A DNA stretch of 64,000 bases, taken from NCBI RefSeq assembly GCF_014197265.1, contig NZ_JACIFH010000001.1:930001-994000 (forward strand). Direction: 5' to 3'. Under the pieces are notes generated by a model. That model was not told the DNA's origin. It was given only the letters and a program-made list of their open reading frames with translations, and did no database searches. Made by a program: the position numbers and the translations under genes. How positions within the stretch are numbered: position 1 is the stretch's first letter; the number at the start of each line of letters is the position of its first letter. Origin of the DNA: Microbacterium invictum (GTDB taxonomy: Bacteria > Actinomycetota > Actinomycetes > Actinomycetales > Microbacteriaceae). Shown here piece by piece: positions 53,194 to 60,843 of this stretch.

Positions 53194-54390
53194 CTACGAA
53201 GCGTCGCTCGCAGCGTCCTCGGCCGCGTGCAGGGAATCCACAAAGGCTAGCGCGATCACCTGTGCGGTGCGCTCAATCTGCCAGGGGCGGGCTCCGAGCG
53301 CCGCGAGCATGGTTCCGATGGACTCGGCGTCCACCGACTGCGGCGGCTTCCACGCCGCACGGCGCAGGGTGTCGGGGGTGAGCAGGTTCTCCACGGGCAT
53401 GTGCAGCTCGTCCGCGACGGCCTCGATGCGCGGCCGCACGGTCTTCAGTCGCGCGTCGGCCTCGGGGTTACGGTCCACCCAGGCGCGCGGGGGTGGCAGC
53501 GTATCGCTGGGCACCCGTTCGGCGGGGAGGTCGGTTGCGGCACGGCCGGCCTCGATCGCCGCCCACCAGCGGTCCAGCTGCGAGCGACTCGCGCGCCCGT
53601 TGAACTCCTTGACCCGCGCCAGTTCCTGCTTGCTCGCGGGGTCGGCCCGCACCGCGGCGACGAGCGACCGGTCGGGGACGAGCCGGCCGGGCGCGATGTC
53701 CTGGTCGCGGGCATACTCTTCACGCGCGGTCCACAGCGCCCGCGCGATGGCCAGCGAACGCCGCCCGCGCACTGTGTGCAGCCCGCTCAGGCGGCGCCAC
53801 GGCTCCTCGCGCGGCGGCCGGGCCGGACGGGTGCGCACGGCTTCGAACTCCTGCACGGCGATGTCGACCTTGTCCTGCTCGAACAGCTCGGACTCGAGGG
53901 CGTCACGTACATCGATCAGGTGCAGCACGTCGAGAGCGGCGTACTCCAGCCACGACTCCGGCAAGGGCCGGGTCGACCAGTCCGCGGCCGAGTGGGCCTT
54001 GGCGAGCGTGATGCCGAGAGTGTCTTCGACGACGGCGCCCAGGCCGACCTTGTCGTGGCCGAGCAGACGCGCCGCCAGCTCGGTGTCGAAGATCTCCGGC
54101 GGCTGGAGGTTCTCCTCGTGCAGCGAGGGAAGGTCCTGGCTGGCGGCATGCAGCACCCATTCGACGCCACCGATCGCCTTCTGGAGCGATGCCATGTCGC
54201 CGATGGCGGGCGGATCGAACAGGAACACCCCGGCGTCACGCCGGTACACCTGGATGAGATAGGCGCGCTGCGTGTAGCGGAAGCCGGAAGCGCGCTCGAC
54301 GTCGACGGCGGCGGGACCGGTGCCGCCGGCCAGGACCTGCGCGGCGTCGTGGAACTGCGCCCGGTCGGCGATGACGGGATATTCAGGCAC
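53194..54390 (-). CDS. rnd: Ribonuclease D
   Basis: 398 residues. DEDDy exonuclease motifs are all visible: D-x-E in AAVDVERASGFRYTQRAYLI, HAASQDLPSLHEENLQPP with DTELAARLLG, and Tyr/Asp in LEYAALDVLHLIDVRD. An HRDC domain follows (AIARALWTAREEYARDQDIA). It trims tRNA and other RNA 3' ends. The GTG at 54390 gives VPEYPVIADRAQF; it overlaps the DUF3000 gene by 8 nt, so the two are translationally linked. Confidence 0.9.
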   Translation of the reverse strand: MPEYPVIADRAQFHDAAQVLAGGTGPAAVDVERASGFRYTQRAYLIQVYRRDAGVFLFDPPAIGDMASLQKAIGGVEWVLHAASQDLPSLHEENLQPPEIFDTELAARLLGHDKVGLGAVVEDTLGITLAKAHSAADWSTRPLPESWLEYAALDVLHLIDVRDALESELFEQDKVDIAVQEFEAVRTRPARPPREEPWRRLSGLHTVRGRRSLAIARALWTAREEYARDQDIAPGRLVPDRSLVAAVRADPASKQELARVKEFNGRASRSQLDRWWAAIEAGRAATDLPAERVPSDTLPPPRAWVDRNPEADARLKTVRPRIEAVADELHMPVENLLTPDTLRRAAWKPPQSVDAESIGTMLAALGARPWQIERTAQVIALAFVDSLHAAEDAASDAS

Positions 54391-54964
54391 GAGACCCCTT
54401 ACGTGATCCGAAGACGGCGATGCCTTCCGACCCGGGAGGAAGCCCGGCAAGCATGCACACCAATTCTGCCCAGGCCTGGATATGCCCGGCGAGGTCGCCG
54501 GCGGGCGACCAGGAGGCGCGCAGCTCGATCTGCGCGCCGTCGCCCTCAGCGGCCAGTGTGCCGAACCCCTTCGAGAGCGTCTTGGTCGCTGTGCCGGAGG
54601 CGGAGTGGAACTGCGCGCCGCGGGTCTTCAGCGCATCGACCAGCCACGACCACGCCACGTCGGCCAGGAGAGGATCGGTGCCGATCTCGGGCTCGAGCGG
54701 CGCCTGGGCGAAGCAGACGATGCGCCACGGCCCGCCCCACGCGTCCGGCGCGGTCGCATCGTGCAGCAGCACGAACCGGCCGGTGCCGTACTCCGAGTCC
54801 ACACCCTCGGCCTCGGGGCGGACGTCGCCGGCGAAGGCGATCGAGTCCGGCGCGAGCGATGCCGGCGCGGGAATCTCACGCACGGTGAGATCCTGCCGGA
54901 ACGACAGCGCGCGCAGAGCGTCGGAGATGGCCGCGAAGGCGGCCGGGGGACCGGGGTCATCCAC
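54383..54964 (-). CDS. DUF3000 domain-containing protein
   Basis: 193 residues with no membrane segment. Conserved stretches are RFVLLHDATAPDAWGGPWRI, DVAWSWLVDALKTRGAQFHS and SWSPAGDLAGHIQAWAELVC. It is always beside rnd in actinobacteria (compare Rv2680). Function unknown. The GTG start lies 6 nt after TAGTCT on the minus strand, predicting a leaderless message, and this -10 overlaps the divergent one of the hydrolase gene. Confidence 0.88.
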   Translation of the reverse strand: MDDPGPPAAFAAISDALRALSFRQDLTVREIPAPASLAPDSIAFAGDVRPEAEGVDSEYGTGRFVLLHDATAPDAWGGPWRIVCFAQAPLEPEIGTDPLLADVAWSWLVDALKTRGAQFHSASGTATKTLSKGFGTLAAEGDGAQIELRASWSPAGDLAGHIQAWAELVCMLAGLPPGSEGIAVFGSRKGSRA

Positions 54965-54970
54965 GTCGAC

Positions 54971-54980
54971 AGACTAGAGT
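54971..54980. promoter_or_regulatory. Overlapping divergent -10 boxes
   Basis: The ten bases AGACTAGAGT contain TAGTCT on the minus strand (54971-54976, 6 nt before the DUF3000 GTG) and TAGAGT on the plus strand (54975-54980, 9 nt before the hydrolase ATG). They share the central TA, so two polymerases cannot occupy both at once. Confidence 0.6.
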
Positions 54981-54989
54981 GAGTGCACC

Positions 54990-56204
54990 ATGTTGGGACT
55001 CAGGCGCGCCGGGCCGGTGGGGGCCGCCCCCGCGCTGATCTCGGGCCTGCGCGCGGTGCTGATGATCCTGGCATCCGCCCTCGTCGCCGTCCTCGGACTG
55101 ACCAGTTTCATGGCGGTCAAGATGGCCCGCCGGGTGGTCACTCCGGGCGGGCGGGTCCCCGACACGCGCATCCTCGACGTCGACACCGCCGCGCAGACCA
55201 TCACGCTCAGCCGCACGCCCGATACGGTGCTGCCGGGCCGGTACGGCCTGTTCACCGTCGGCACCTCGGCGTATCTGAAGCTCGGCTCGGTGTTGTCCGA
55301 AGACGCGTCGGGCGTCAAGCGAAAACTGCTCACTCATGTCGCGACCGACGCGCATCTGGCTCCCGAGGCGGCGTTCAGCGGCTGGTACTTCGATTCTCCG
55401 GACGACCTGCGACTGCCCTACACGACCGAGCTGGTGGGAGCGTCGGTCGGCCCCTGCCCGGCATGGCTGTTCCCTGCCGACGACGAACAGGCCGGCACGT
55501 GGGTCATCCAGATCCACGGCCGTGGCACGACGCGCGCCGAGTGCCTGCGCGCGGTGCCGGTATTCCACGCCGCCGGCATCACCTCCCTGGTCGTCTCGTA
55601 CCGCAACGACGGCGAGGCCCCGCGCTCACGCTCGGGCACGTACGCACTGGGTGCCACCGAGTGGCACGACGTCGAGCCCGCGCTCGCGTTCGCCCGCCGC
55701 CGCGGCGCGCGCCGGATCATCCTCATGGGCTGGTCGATGGGCGGCGCGATCGCGCTGCAGCTCGCACTGCACTCTGGCCACCGTGACCTTCTGGCCGGGG
55801 TCGTCCTGGAGTCCCCGGTCGTCGACTGGCGCCGCGTGCTCGATCATCAGGCCCGCCTGCTCGGCCTGCCGTCCCGGCTCGCCGACCTCACCGTGGGCAC
55901 GCTCCAGAGGGAGTGGTCGGCAGGGCTCAGCGGCGCCGATGCGGCGATTCCCTTCGACCAGCTCGACATCGTGGCCCGTGCGGCCGAGCTGCGGCATCCG
56001 ATCCTCATCCTGCACAGCGACGACGACGGGTTCGTGCCGTCCTCCGCCTCGCACGACCTCGCCCAGGCGCGGCCCGATCTGGTCGAGCTGCACGTGTTCG
56101 ACGTCGCGCGCCACACCAAGCTCTGGAACTACGACCAGCAGCGCTGGACGCAGGCCATCACCGCGTGGCTGGAGAGGACCGAGCTGACCGCACCCGCGGT
56201 TTAG
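54990..56204 (+). CDS. Membrane-anchored alpha/beta hydrolase
   Basis: 404 residues. One N-terminal membrane helix (AVLMILASALVAVLGLTSFM, residues about 20-40) is followed by a roughly 150-residue beta-rich region. The alpha/beta hydrolase domain has oxyanion region WVIQIHGRGTTRAECLR, nucleophile elbow RIILMGWSMGGAIALQLAL and terminal acid/His region LILHSDDDGFVPS with VARHTKLWN. It probably faces outside the membrane. Substrate unknown. The TAG stop is part of the -10 box TAGGGT of zapE. Confidence 0.85.
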   Translation: MLGLRRAGPVGAAPALISGLRAVLMILASALVAVLGLTSFMAVKMARRVVTPGGRVPDTRILDVDTAAQTITLSRTPDTVLPGRYGLFTVGTSAYLKLGSVLSEDASGVKRKLLTHVATDAHLAPEAAFSGWYFDSPDDLRLPYTTELVGASVGPCPAWLFPADDEQAGTWVIQIHGRGTTRAECLRAVPVFHAAGITSLVVSYRNDGEAPRSRSGTYALGATEWHDVEPALAFARRRGARRIILMGWSMGGAIALQLALHSGHRDLLAGVVLESPVVDWRRVLDHQARLLGLPSRLADLTVGTLQREWSAGLSGADAAIPFDQLDIVARAAELRHPILILHSDDDGFVPSSASHDLAQARPDLVELHVFDVARHTKLWNYDQQRWTQAITAWLERTELTAPAV

Positions 56205-56207
56205 GGT
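56202..56207 (+). promoter_or_regulatory. zapE -10 box overlapping the upstream stop codon
   Basis: TAGGGT begins with the TAG stop of the hydrolase gene and is followed by 6 nt and the GTG at 56214. The downstream gene can thus be both an operon member and a leaderless unit of its own. Confidence 0.5.
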
Positions 56208-56213
56208 TGAGTG

Positions 56214-57242
56214 GTGAGCAGCGCACCCGTCGGCATCGTGCATCTGACCGATCGCGGTCCCCAGGTCTCGGGTGCCGAGATGGTCGCGGCGCTCGTCCCG
56301 CCACCCCAGTTCGACGGGGCCACGTTCGACACCTACCGCACCGACGCGCACTTTCCGTCGCAGCAGGAGGCGAAGGATCTGCTGATCGCCTTCAGCGGCG
56401 GGGGAGCGCCCGCAGCGCGCGGGGGGCTGTTCCGCCGCGCGAAGAAGGTGCCCGCCCTCAAGCCGGGCGTGTACCTCGACGGCGGGTTCGGTGTCGGCAA
56501 GACGCACCTGCTCGCTTCGATCTACCATGCCGTGCCCGCGCGACGGAAGTACTTCGGCTCCTTCATCGAGTACACCGCGCTGGTCGGAGCGATCGGCTAT
56601 CAGAAGACAGTCGAACTGTTCCGCGGAGCGGACCTGCTGTGCATCGACGAGTTCGAGCTCGACGATCCGGGCGACACGATGGTGATGACGCGTCTGATCG
56701 GCGAGCTCGTCCCCACCGGCACGCGGCTGGCGGCCACCTCGAACACCCCGCCCAACGCGCTCGGTGAGGGCCGGTTCGCCGCGCAGGACTTCCTCCGCGA
56801 GATCCACGCCATGGCCGCGAGCTTCCAGACCATCCGGATCGACGGCACCGATTACCGGCAGCGCGCGGTGGACGGCCACGCGGTCGTGGTCGCCGACGGG
56901 GAGTATGAGAGGGCGGTGGCGGATGCCGCGGCATCCGCGCTCGCCTCCGACGACACGTTCGGGGGGCTGATCGCCCACCTCGCACAGGTCCACCCGTCGC
57001 GGTACATCCGCCTCATCGAGCACGTCGCCCTGATCGGCCTGCGCGACGTCGCACCGCTGGACGACCAGTCCGCGGCGCTGCGCTTCGTCGCCTTCGTCGA
57101 CCGCGCCTACGACGCGCAGATCCCGATCCGCGCGACGGGCGCAGCCCTGGACAGCGTGTTCACCGACGAGATGCTTGCCGGGGGATACCGCAAGAAGTAC
57201 CTCCGCGCCATCTCGCGCCTGGTGGCCCTCACGCACTCCTGA
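56214..57242 (+). CDS. zapE: Cell division ATPase ZapE (AFG1-like)
   Basis: 342 residues. AAA-type ATPase with Walker A in YLDGGFGVGKTHLLAS near residue 85, Walker B LLCIDEFELDDPGDT, sensor region RLAATSNTPPNALGEGRF and a C-terminal lid domain. ZapE interacts with FtsZ in E. coli; AFG1 homologues act in protein quality control. The GTG at 56214 is favoured over the adjacent GTG at 56211 by the 6-nt distance from the -10 box. Confidence 0.9.
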   Translation: MSSAPVGIVHLTDRGPQVSGAEMVAALVPPPQFDGATFDTYRTDAHFPSQQEAKDLLIAFSGGGAPAARGGLFRRAKKVPALKPGVYLDGGFGVGKTHLLASIYHAVPARRKYFGSFIEYTALVGAIGYQKTVELFRGADLLCIDEFELDDPGDTMVMTRLIGELVPTGTRLAATSNTPPNALGEGRFAAQDFLREIHAMAASFQTIRIDGTDYRQRAVDGHAVVVADGEYERAVADAAASALASDDTFGGLIAHLAQVHPSRYIRLIEHVALIGLRDVAPLDDQSAALRFVAFVDRAYDAQIPIRATGAALDSVFTDEMLAGGYRKKYLRAISRLVALTHS

Positions 57243-57273
57243 CAGCAGCTCTCCAGCCTGTCTTCGGTGCCCC

Positions 57274-57343
57274 GAAACGTGATGTTCACGTGACGGACTG
57301 TGCTGTAACGAGTGCGAAACACGACCTGCACGCCGCTCGAAAC
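57274..57343 (+). promoter_or_regulatory. GlnR-like half-site cluster upstream of amtB
   Basis: GTAAC-N6-GAAAC at 57305-57320 matches the GTnAC-N6-GaAAC arrangement of actinobacterial GlnR boxes. Further half-sites GAAAC (57274-57278), TTCAC (57285-57289) and GAAAC (57339-57343) lie in roughly helical phase. The cluster is about 95-160 nt before the amtB start; the remaining leader to 57435 shows nothing else. Confidence 0.65.
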
Positions 57344-57435
57344 CGCGCGCCGCAAAACTGATCGCACCCGACCGGCACGCCCGACCGCACACTGCGACTC
57401 GATGCGGCAGGCACTTTCACTCAGGAGAGGTAGCG

Positions 57436-58662
57436 ATGGAACTCACTCCGTCAAGTATCTGGATCGTCACCAGCGCGGCACTCGTGCTGCTGATGACCCC
57501 CGGACTGGCGTTCTTCTACGGCGGTCTGGTCAAGGCCAAGAGCGTCGTGAGCATGATGATGCTCAGCTTCGGATCGATCGCACTGATCGGTGTGCTGTGG
57601 ATCCTCTACGGCTACATGATGTATACCGGCGCGGGTGGCGACGGCGGCTACTTCGAGGGCGCCGCAGGCCTGATCCCCGGTTTCGTCGGCAACCCGTTCG
57701 CCGGCTTCGGTCTGACCGCCGCAGGCATCGACCTCATCGATGTGGCGTTCGGCTCGACCTTCGCCATCATCACCACCGCGCTCATCTCGGGCGCCATCGC
57801 CGACCGCGCCAAGTTCGGCTCGTGGCTGATCTTCGCGGGCGTCTGGGCCACGCTCGTCTACTTCCCGGTCGCGGGATGGGTCTGGGGCGGCGGCTGGATC
57901 CAGTCGTGGACGATCAACGGCTACTCGGTCATCGACCTCGCCGGCGGCACGGCGGTGCACATCAACGCCGGTGCGGCAGCCCTGGCCCTCGCGATCGTCC
58001 TGGGCAAGCGGGTCGGATTCCAGAAGGGCATCCAGAAGCCCCACAACGTGCCGTTCGTCGTTCTGGGCGCATCGATCCTGTGGTTCGGCTGGTTCGGCTT
58101 CAACACCGGCCTCTCGGGCGACCAGGGCGCGCTGGGCCTCAGCTTCCTGAACACGATCGGCGCGCCGGCTGCGGCCATGCTCGCGTGGCTGCTCATCGAG
58201 AAGATCAAGGACGGCAAGCCGACCTCGGTGGGCGCCGCCTCGGGTGCCGTCGCGGGTCTGGTCGCCATCACCCCGTCGGCGGGCAACCTGACCCCCGGGT
58301 GGGCGATCGTGCTCGGCCTGATCGCCGGCGCCGTCTCGGCCCTGGCCATCGAGCTGAAGTGGAAGCTCGGCTATGACGACTCGCTCGACGTGGTCGGCAT
58401 CCACCTCGTCTCGGGCTTCATCGGCACGATCTTCCTGGGCTTCGTCGCCACCGACACCGGTCTGCTGTTCACCGGCGACTTCTCGCAGCTGATCCTGCAG
58501 ACCGGCAGCGCGGCCGCCGTGGCGGTGTACTCCTTCGTCATCGCCCTGGTCATCGGTCTGGTGATCGAGAAGACGATCGGATTCCGGATCAAGAACGAGG
58601 ACGAGCTGGCCGGCATCGACACCGTCGTGCACGGCGAGTCGGGCTACGTCCTGGCCGACTGA
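57436..58662 (+). CDS. amtB: Ammonium transporter
   Basis: 408 residues with 11 expected membrane helices. Family features: LMTPGLAFFYGGLVKAKSVV near residue 25, DLAGGTAVHINAGAAALALA with the first pore histidine, WFGWFGFNTGLSGDQGALGL, and DVVGIHLVSGFIGTIFLGFV with the second pore histidine. It imports ammonium under nitrogen limitation; no glnK or glnD follows here. The ATG has GGAGAGG 7 nt upstream. GlnR-like boxes and glnA/glnE in the same window suggest a common nitrogen response. Confidence 0.96.
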   Translation: MELTPSSIWIVTSAALVLLMTPGLAFFYGGLVKAKSVVSMMMLSFGSIALIGVLWILYGYMMYTGAGGDGGYFEGAAGLIPGFVGNPFAGFGLTAAGIDLIDVAFGSTFAIITTALISGAIADRAKFGSWLIFAGVWATLVYFPVAGWVWGGGWIQSWTINGYSVIDLAGGTAVHINAGAAALALAIVLGKRVGFQKGIQKPHNVPFVVLGASILWFGWFGFNTGLSGDQGALGLSFLNTIGAPAAAMLAWLLIEKIKDGKPTSVGAASGAVAGLVAITPSAGNLTPGWAIVLGLIAGAVSALAIELKWKLGYDDSLDVVGIHLVSGFIGTIFLGFVATDTGLLFTGDFSQLILQTGSAAAVAVYSFVIALVIGLVIEKTIGFRIKNEDELAGIDTVVHGESGYVLAD

Positions 58663-58674
58663 CCGAAACACTCC

Positions 58675-58708
58675 CGAGAGGGCGTCGCGTTCGCGCGGCG
58701 CCCTCTCG
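58675..58708 (+). terminator. Terminator after amtB
   Basis: A 15-bp stem (CGAGAGGGCG-T-CGCG, one G-U pair) closed by a TTCG tetraloop, 12 nt after the amtB stop. Confidence 0.85.
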
Positions 58709-58757
58709 CCATGCCCGGAGACTTCGGCACTGCCGGTCGCCACCATAGGGTGGGGGC

Positions 58758-59288
58758 GTGAGCACCGGCACCCGGATTCTGAACGCGATCACCGGCCTTC
58801 TGCGGCCACGGCGCCGCACCGCGGCATCCACCCCCGCATCCGGCCTCCCCGATGTGTCGCCGGGCGGCATCGGCCCGTTCGCGACTGTGCAGATCGCGCC
58901 GCCGCCCAAGGCGCAGCTGCGCATCACCTACGCGCCCGACCAGGACGGCGATCCCGACGCCGGGGAGATCGTCTGGACGTGGGTACCGTACGAAGAGAAC
59001 GACGGCCGCGGCAAGGACCGTCCCGTCCTCGTGATCGGCCGCCAGGACGCGCAGCACGTCTACGCCGTCCGGCTGACGAGCAAGCCGCACAGCGGCGACC
59101 AAGACTATCTGGCGATCGGATCGGGCCCGTGGGACTCGCGGGGGCGACCGTCCTGGGTCGACATCGAGCAGATCTATCTCGTGCACCACGACGGCATGCG
59201 CCGCGAGGCGTCGGCGCTCGACCTGGATCAGTTCGTGCGCATCGCGAATGCGCTGCATCGTCGCTATGGGTGGGATGCCGGGAACTGA
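58758..59288 (+). CDS. PemK/MazF-like protein
   Basis: 176 residues. After about 75 variable residues comes a PemK/MazF-type SH3-like core: GEIVWTWVPYEENDGRGKDR followed by PVLVIGRQ, then VYAVRLTSKPHSGDQDY and SWVDIEQIYLVHHDGM. MazF relatives are mRNA endonuclease toxins, but this one has a long N-terminal extension and no antitoxin gene on either side, so it may be a solitary or non-toxic member. The GTG is 6 nt after TAGGGT (58746-58751), predicting a leaderless mRNA. Four tRNA genes follow. Confidence 0.75.
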   Translation: MSTGTRILNAITGLLRPRRRTAASTPASGLPDVSPGGIGPFATVQIAPPPKAQLRITYAPDQDGDPDAGEIVWTWVPYEENDGRGKDRPVLVIGRQDAQHVYAVRLTSKPHSGDQDYLAIGSGPWDSRGRPSWVDIEQIYLVHHDGMRREASALDLDQFVRIANALHRRYGWDAGN

Positions 59289-59296
59289 GGGGATGG

Positions 59297-59369
59297 TGGG
59301 CGATACCAGACTCGAACTGATGACCTCTTCCGTGTGAAGGAAGCGCGCTACCAACTGCGCCAATCGCCC
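59297..59369 (-). tRNA. tRNA-Val (CAC anticodon)
   Basis: Minus-strand cloverleaf with acceptor GGGCGAT/ATCGCCC, anticodon stem CTTCC/GGAAG around TTCACAC (anticodon CAC) and T-arm CAGTTCGAGTCTG. Discriminator A, then CC only. TAACAT (59395-59400, minus strand) is a -10 candidate. Confidence 0.95.
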
Positions 59370-59461
59370 AAAGCCCTGTTGGGGCCGAGACACGATGTTA
59401 CCGGATGCCAGGGCTTCAGAACGAATCACGCGACCATGACACGCGCGGACGTGGGCCGGTT

Positions 59462-59489
59462 TTGCAGTCGGGAATTAGTGGGCTAAAGT
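59462..59489 (+). promoter_or_regulatory. Promoter of the tRNA-Gly/Cys/Val cluster
   Basis: TTGCAG (59462-59467), a 16-bp spacer and TAAAGT (59484-59489) form one of the best two-box promoters in the window, about 30 nt before tRNA-Gly. The divergent tRNA-Val gene lies on the other side, flanked by an 8-bp inverted repeat (AAGCCCTG 59371-59378, CAGGGCTT 59409-59416). Confidence 0.65.
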
Positions 59490-59519
59490 CATTCAAGCGC
59501 CCGGAGTGATCCGGGAAAC

Positions 59520-59592
59520 GCGGATGTAGCGCAGTTGGTAGCGCACAACCTTGCCAAGGTTGGGGTCGCGAGTTCGAGTCTCGTCATCCGCT
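59520..59592 (+). tRNA. tRNA-Gly (GCC anticodon)
   Basis: Acceptor GCGGATG/CATCCGC, anticodon stem CAACC/GGTTG around TTGCCAA (anticodon GCC), T-arm GAGTTCGAGTCTC, discriminator T; CCA is not encoded. Confidence 0.96.
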
Positions 59593-59648
59593 CGAGTGCA
59601 AGGGTTCCTCTCTGGAGGGCCCTTGGCACGTGGGGTCAATCCACACGC

Positions 59649-59719
59649 GGTGGCGTGGCCGAGCGGCTAGGCACCGGCCTGCAAAGCCGTTTACACGGGT
59701 TCGAATCCCGTCGCCACCT
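59649..59719 (+). tRNA. tRNA-Cys (GCA anticodon)
   Basis: Acceptor GGTGGCG/CGCCACC, anticodon loop CTGCAAA (anticodon GCA), T-arm CGGGTTCGAATCCCG, discriminator T; CCA not encoded. Confidence 0.96.
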
Positions 59720-59747
59720 CTCCGGCACAACTGAACAGCCCGAACGG

Positions 59748-59819
59748 GCGCGATTGGCGCAGCGGTAGCGCGCTTCCCTGACACGGAAGAGGTCACTGGT
59801 TCGATCCCAGTATCGCGCA
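59748..59819 (+). tRNA. tRNA-Val (GAC anticodon)
   Basis: Acceptor GCGCGAT/ATCGCGC, anticodon stem CTTCC/GGAAG around CTGACAC (anticodon GAC), T-arm CTGGTTCGATCCCAG, discriminator A. With the UAC and CAC genes it gives three valine anticodons in one window. Confidence 0.96.
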
Positions 59820-59825
59820 CAGACT

Positions 59826-59851
59826 AAAACCCCCGGCTCACCGGGGGTTTT
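59826..59851 (+). terminator. Intrinsic terminator after the tRNA cluster
   Basis: Stem AAAACCCCCGG with CCGGGGGTTTT, loop CTCA, followed by TGTGTTT; the clearest Rho-independent terminator in the window. Confidence 0.9.
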
Positions 59852-59964
59852 TGTGTTTCCGAGCCGACTGCGCGTGCACCATCGTGCGCGCTCGGGCGTC
59901 AGTCACGACGAGCCGGCTCGTCGACGGCTACGATCGGAAGCAGCTCAGACTTCAGGAGGTCCCG

Positions 59965-60135
59965 ATGTTCGTCGTGTACATGATCTTGTTCCTTGCCGGG
60001 TTCTACCTGTTCGGCCTCGCGTTCACGGTCACCTCGATGCAGGGACTCGTGTTCGTGCTCGGCCTGCTGCTCGTCTCGGCTGCCCTCGCGCTGTGCCTGC
60101 ACCTGCCGGCCGCCAAGGAACGCCACCACGGATAG
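59965..60135 (+). CDS. Small two-helix membrane protein
   Basis: 56 residues, almost entirely two hydrophobic helices (FVVYMILFLAGFYLFGLAF and GLVFVLGLLLVSAALALCL) with a basic end KERHHG. The ATG follows a perfect AGGAGGT site. No family recognised. The next gene begins 12 nt after the stop. Confidence 0.65.
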   Translation: MFVVYMILFLAGFYLFGLAFTVTSMQGLVFVLGLLLVSAALALCLHLPAAKERHHG

Positions 60136-60147
60136 CACGAGACCGCC

Positions 60148-60657
60148 ATGGCCCACCTCGTCCTGACCGTCGTCGGTGACGACCGCGCCGGCCTCGTCAG
60201 CGCCCTCGCCGACACGGTGACCGCGCACGGGGGCAACTGGGAGCGCAGCGAGCTGGCAGAGCTCGCCGGCGTCTTCGCCGGCATCGTCCTGGTCTCGGTG
60301 CCCGACGAGCACCTGACCGGCCTTGCCGATGCACTCGACGGCATGGCGGGGCTGCTGCGCGTGACGGCCCATCCGGGCGCACAGCCGCAGGCACCGGCAT
60401 CCACTCAAGACCTCACCGTCACGGTCCTCGGCAACGATCGCCCCGGCATCGTCCGCGATGTCACATCGGCGATCGCGGCGAACTCCCTCAGCATCGACAG
60501 CTTCCGCAGCCGGACGCTCGAGGCGCCGATGGCGGGCGGGACACTGTTCGAGGCGACTGCGGAGGTGCGTATTCACTCCGATGCGGATGCCGGTGTGCTC
60601 ACCGCCGCACTGGAGCGCCTTGCCGGTGAGATCCAGGTCGATCTGACGATCGGGTGA
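60148..60657 (+). CDS. Tandem ACT-domain regulatory protein (GcvR-like)
   Basis: 169 residues with two ACT domains: residues 1-75 (HLVLTVVGDDRAGLVSALAD, then NWERSELAELAGVFAGIVLV) and 90-169 (LTVTVLGNDRPGIVRDVTSA). This layout matches GcvR-type amino-acid-sensing proteins; the ligand and partner are unknown. It is co-directional with the small membrane protein gene. Confidence 0.85.
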   Translation: MAHLVLTVVGDDRAGLVSALADTVTAHGGNWERSELAELAGVFAGIVLVSVPDEHLTGLADALDGMAGLLRVTAHPGAQPQAPASTQDLTVTVLGNDRPGIVRDVTSAIAANSLSIDSFRSRTLEAPMAGGTLFEATAEVRIHSDADAGVLTAALERLAGEIQVDLTIG

Positions 60658-60693
60658 TGTCCTCCACCCGCACGCCGGCTCCGGCGCACCGAT

Positions 60694-60843
60694 AGACTCG
60701 AGCCATGGAACCGGGCCGGCACACCGCAGTCGCGACAGTCGTCGCGGTCACCGGCACGCGAACGCTTCAGGCCTGAGCGGGCGGGGCGCTGTGTGCGCTC
60801 GAAGCTGAACCCTGAGATTCCGAGCCACCACTGGAGAAGTTCC
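60694..60843 (+). promoter_or_regulatory. thrS promoter and candidate attenuator leader
   Basis: TAGACT (60694-60699) lies 6 nt before the leader-peptide ATG, so transcription should start at that codon. Downstream of the Thr codons the RNA can form competing short stems: CGCTTC (60764-60769) with GAGCG (60776-60780); GAGCG with CGCTC (60796-60800); and CTCGAA (60798-60803) with TTCCGAG (60818-60824). The ribosome site GGAGAAG precedes the TTG start of thrS. No T-box signature is seen. Confidence 0.45.
60706..60777 (+). CDS. Threonine-rich leader peptide upstream of thrS
   Basis: A 23-residue open frame starting [15 protein letters not shown] and ending TGTRTLQA, with five threonines (22%), three of them packed in TGTRT near the end. 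The ATG is 6 nt after a TAGACT box, so it should be translated from a leaderless mRNA. Position (66 nt before thrS) and composition fit a leader peptide that senses charged tRNA-Thr through ribosome stalling. This is inference. Confidence 0.5.

Noticed and set aside
60778..60843. T-box riboswitch before thrS
   Set aside because: No T-box consensus or specifier-loop architecture is visible in the short leader; a leader peptide explains the features better.
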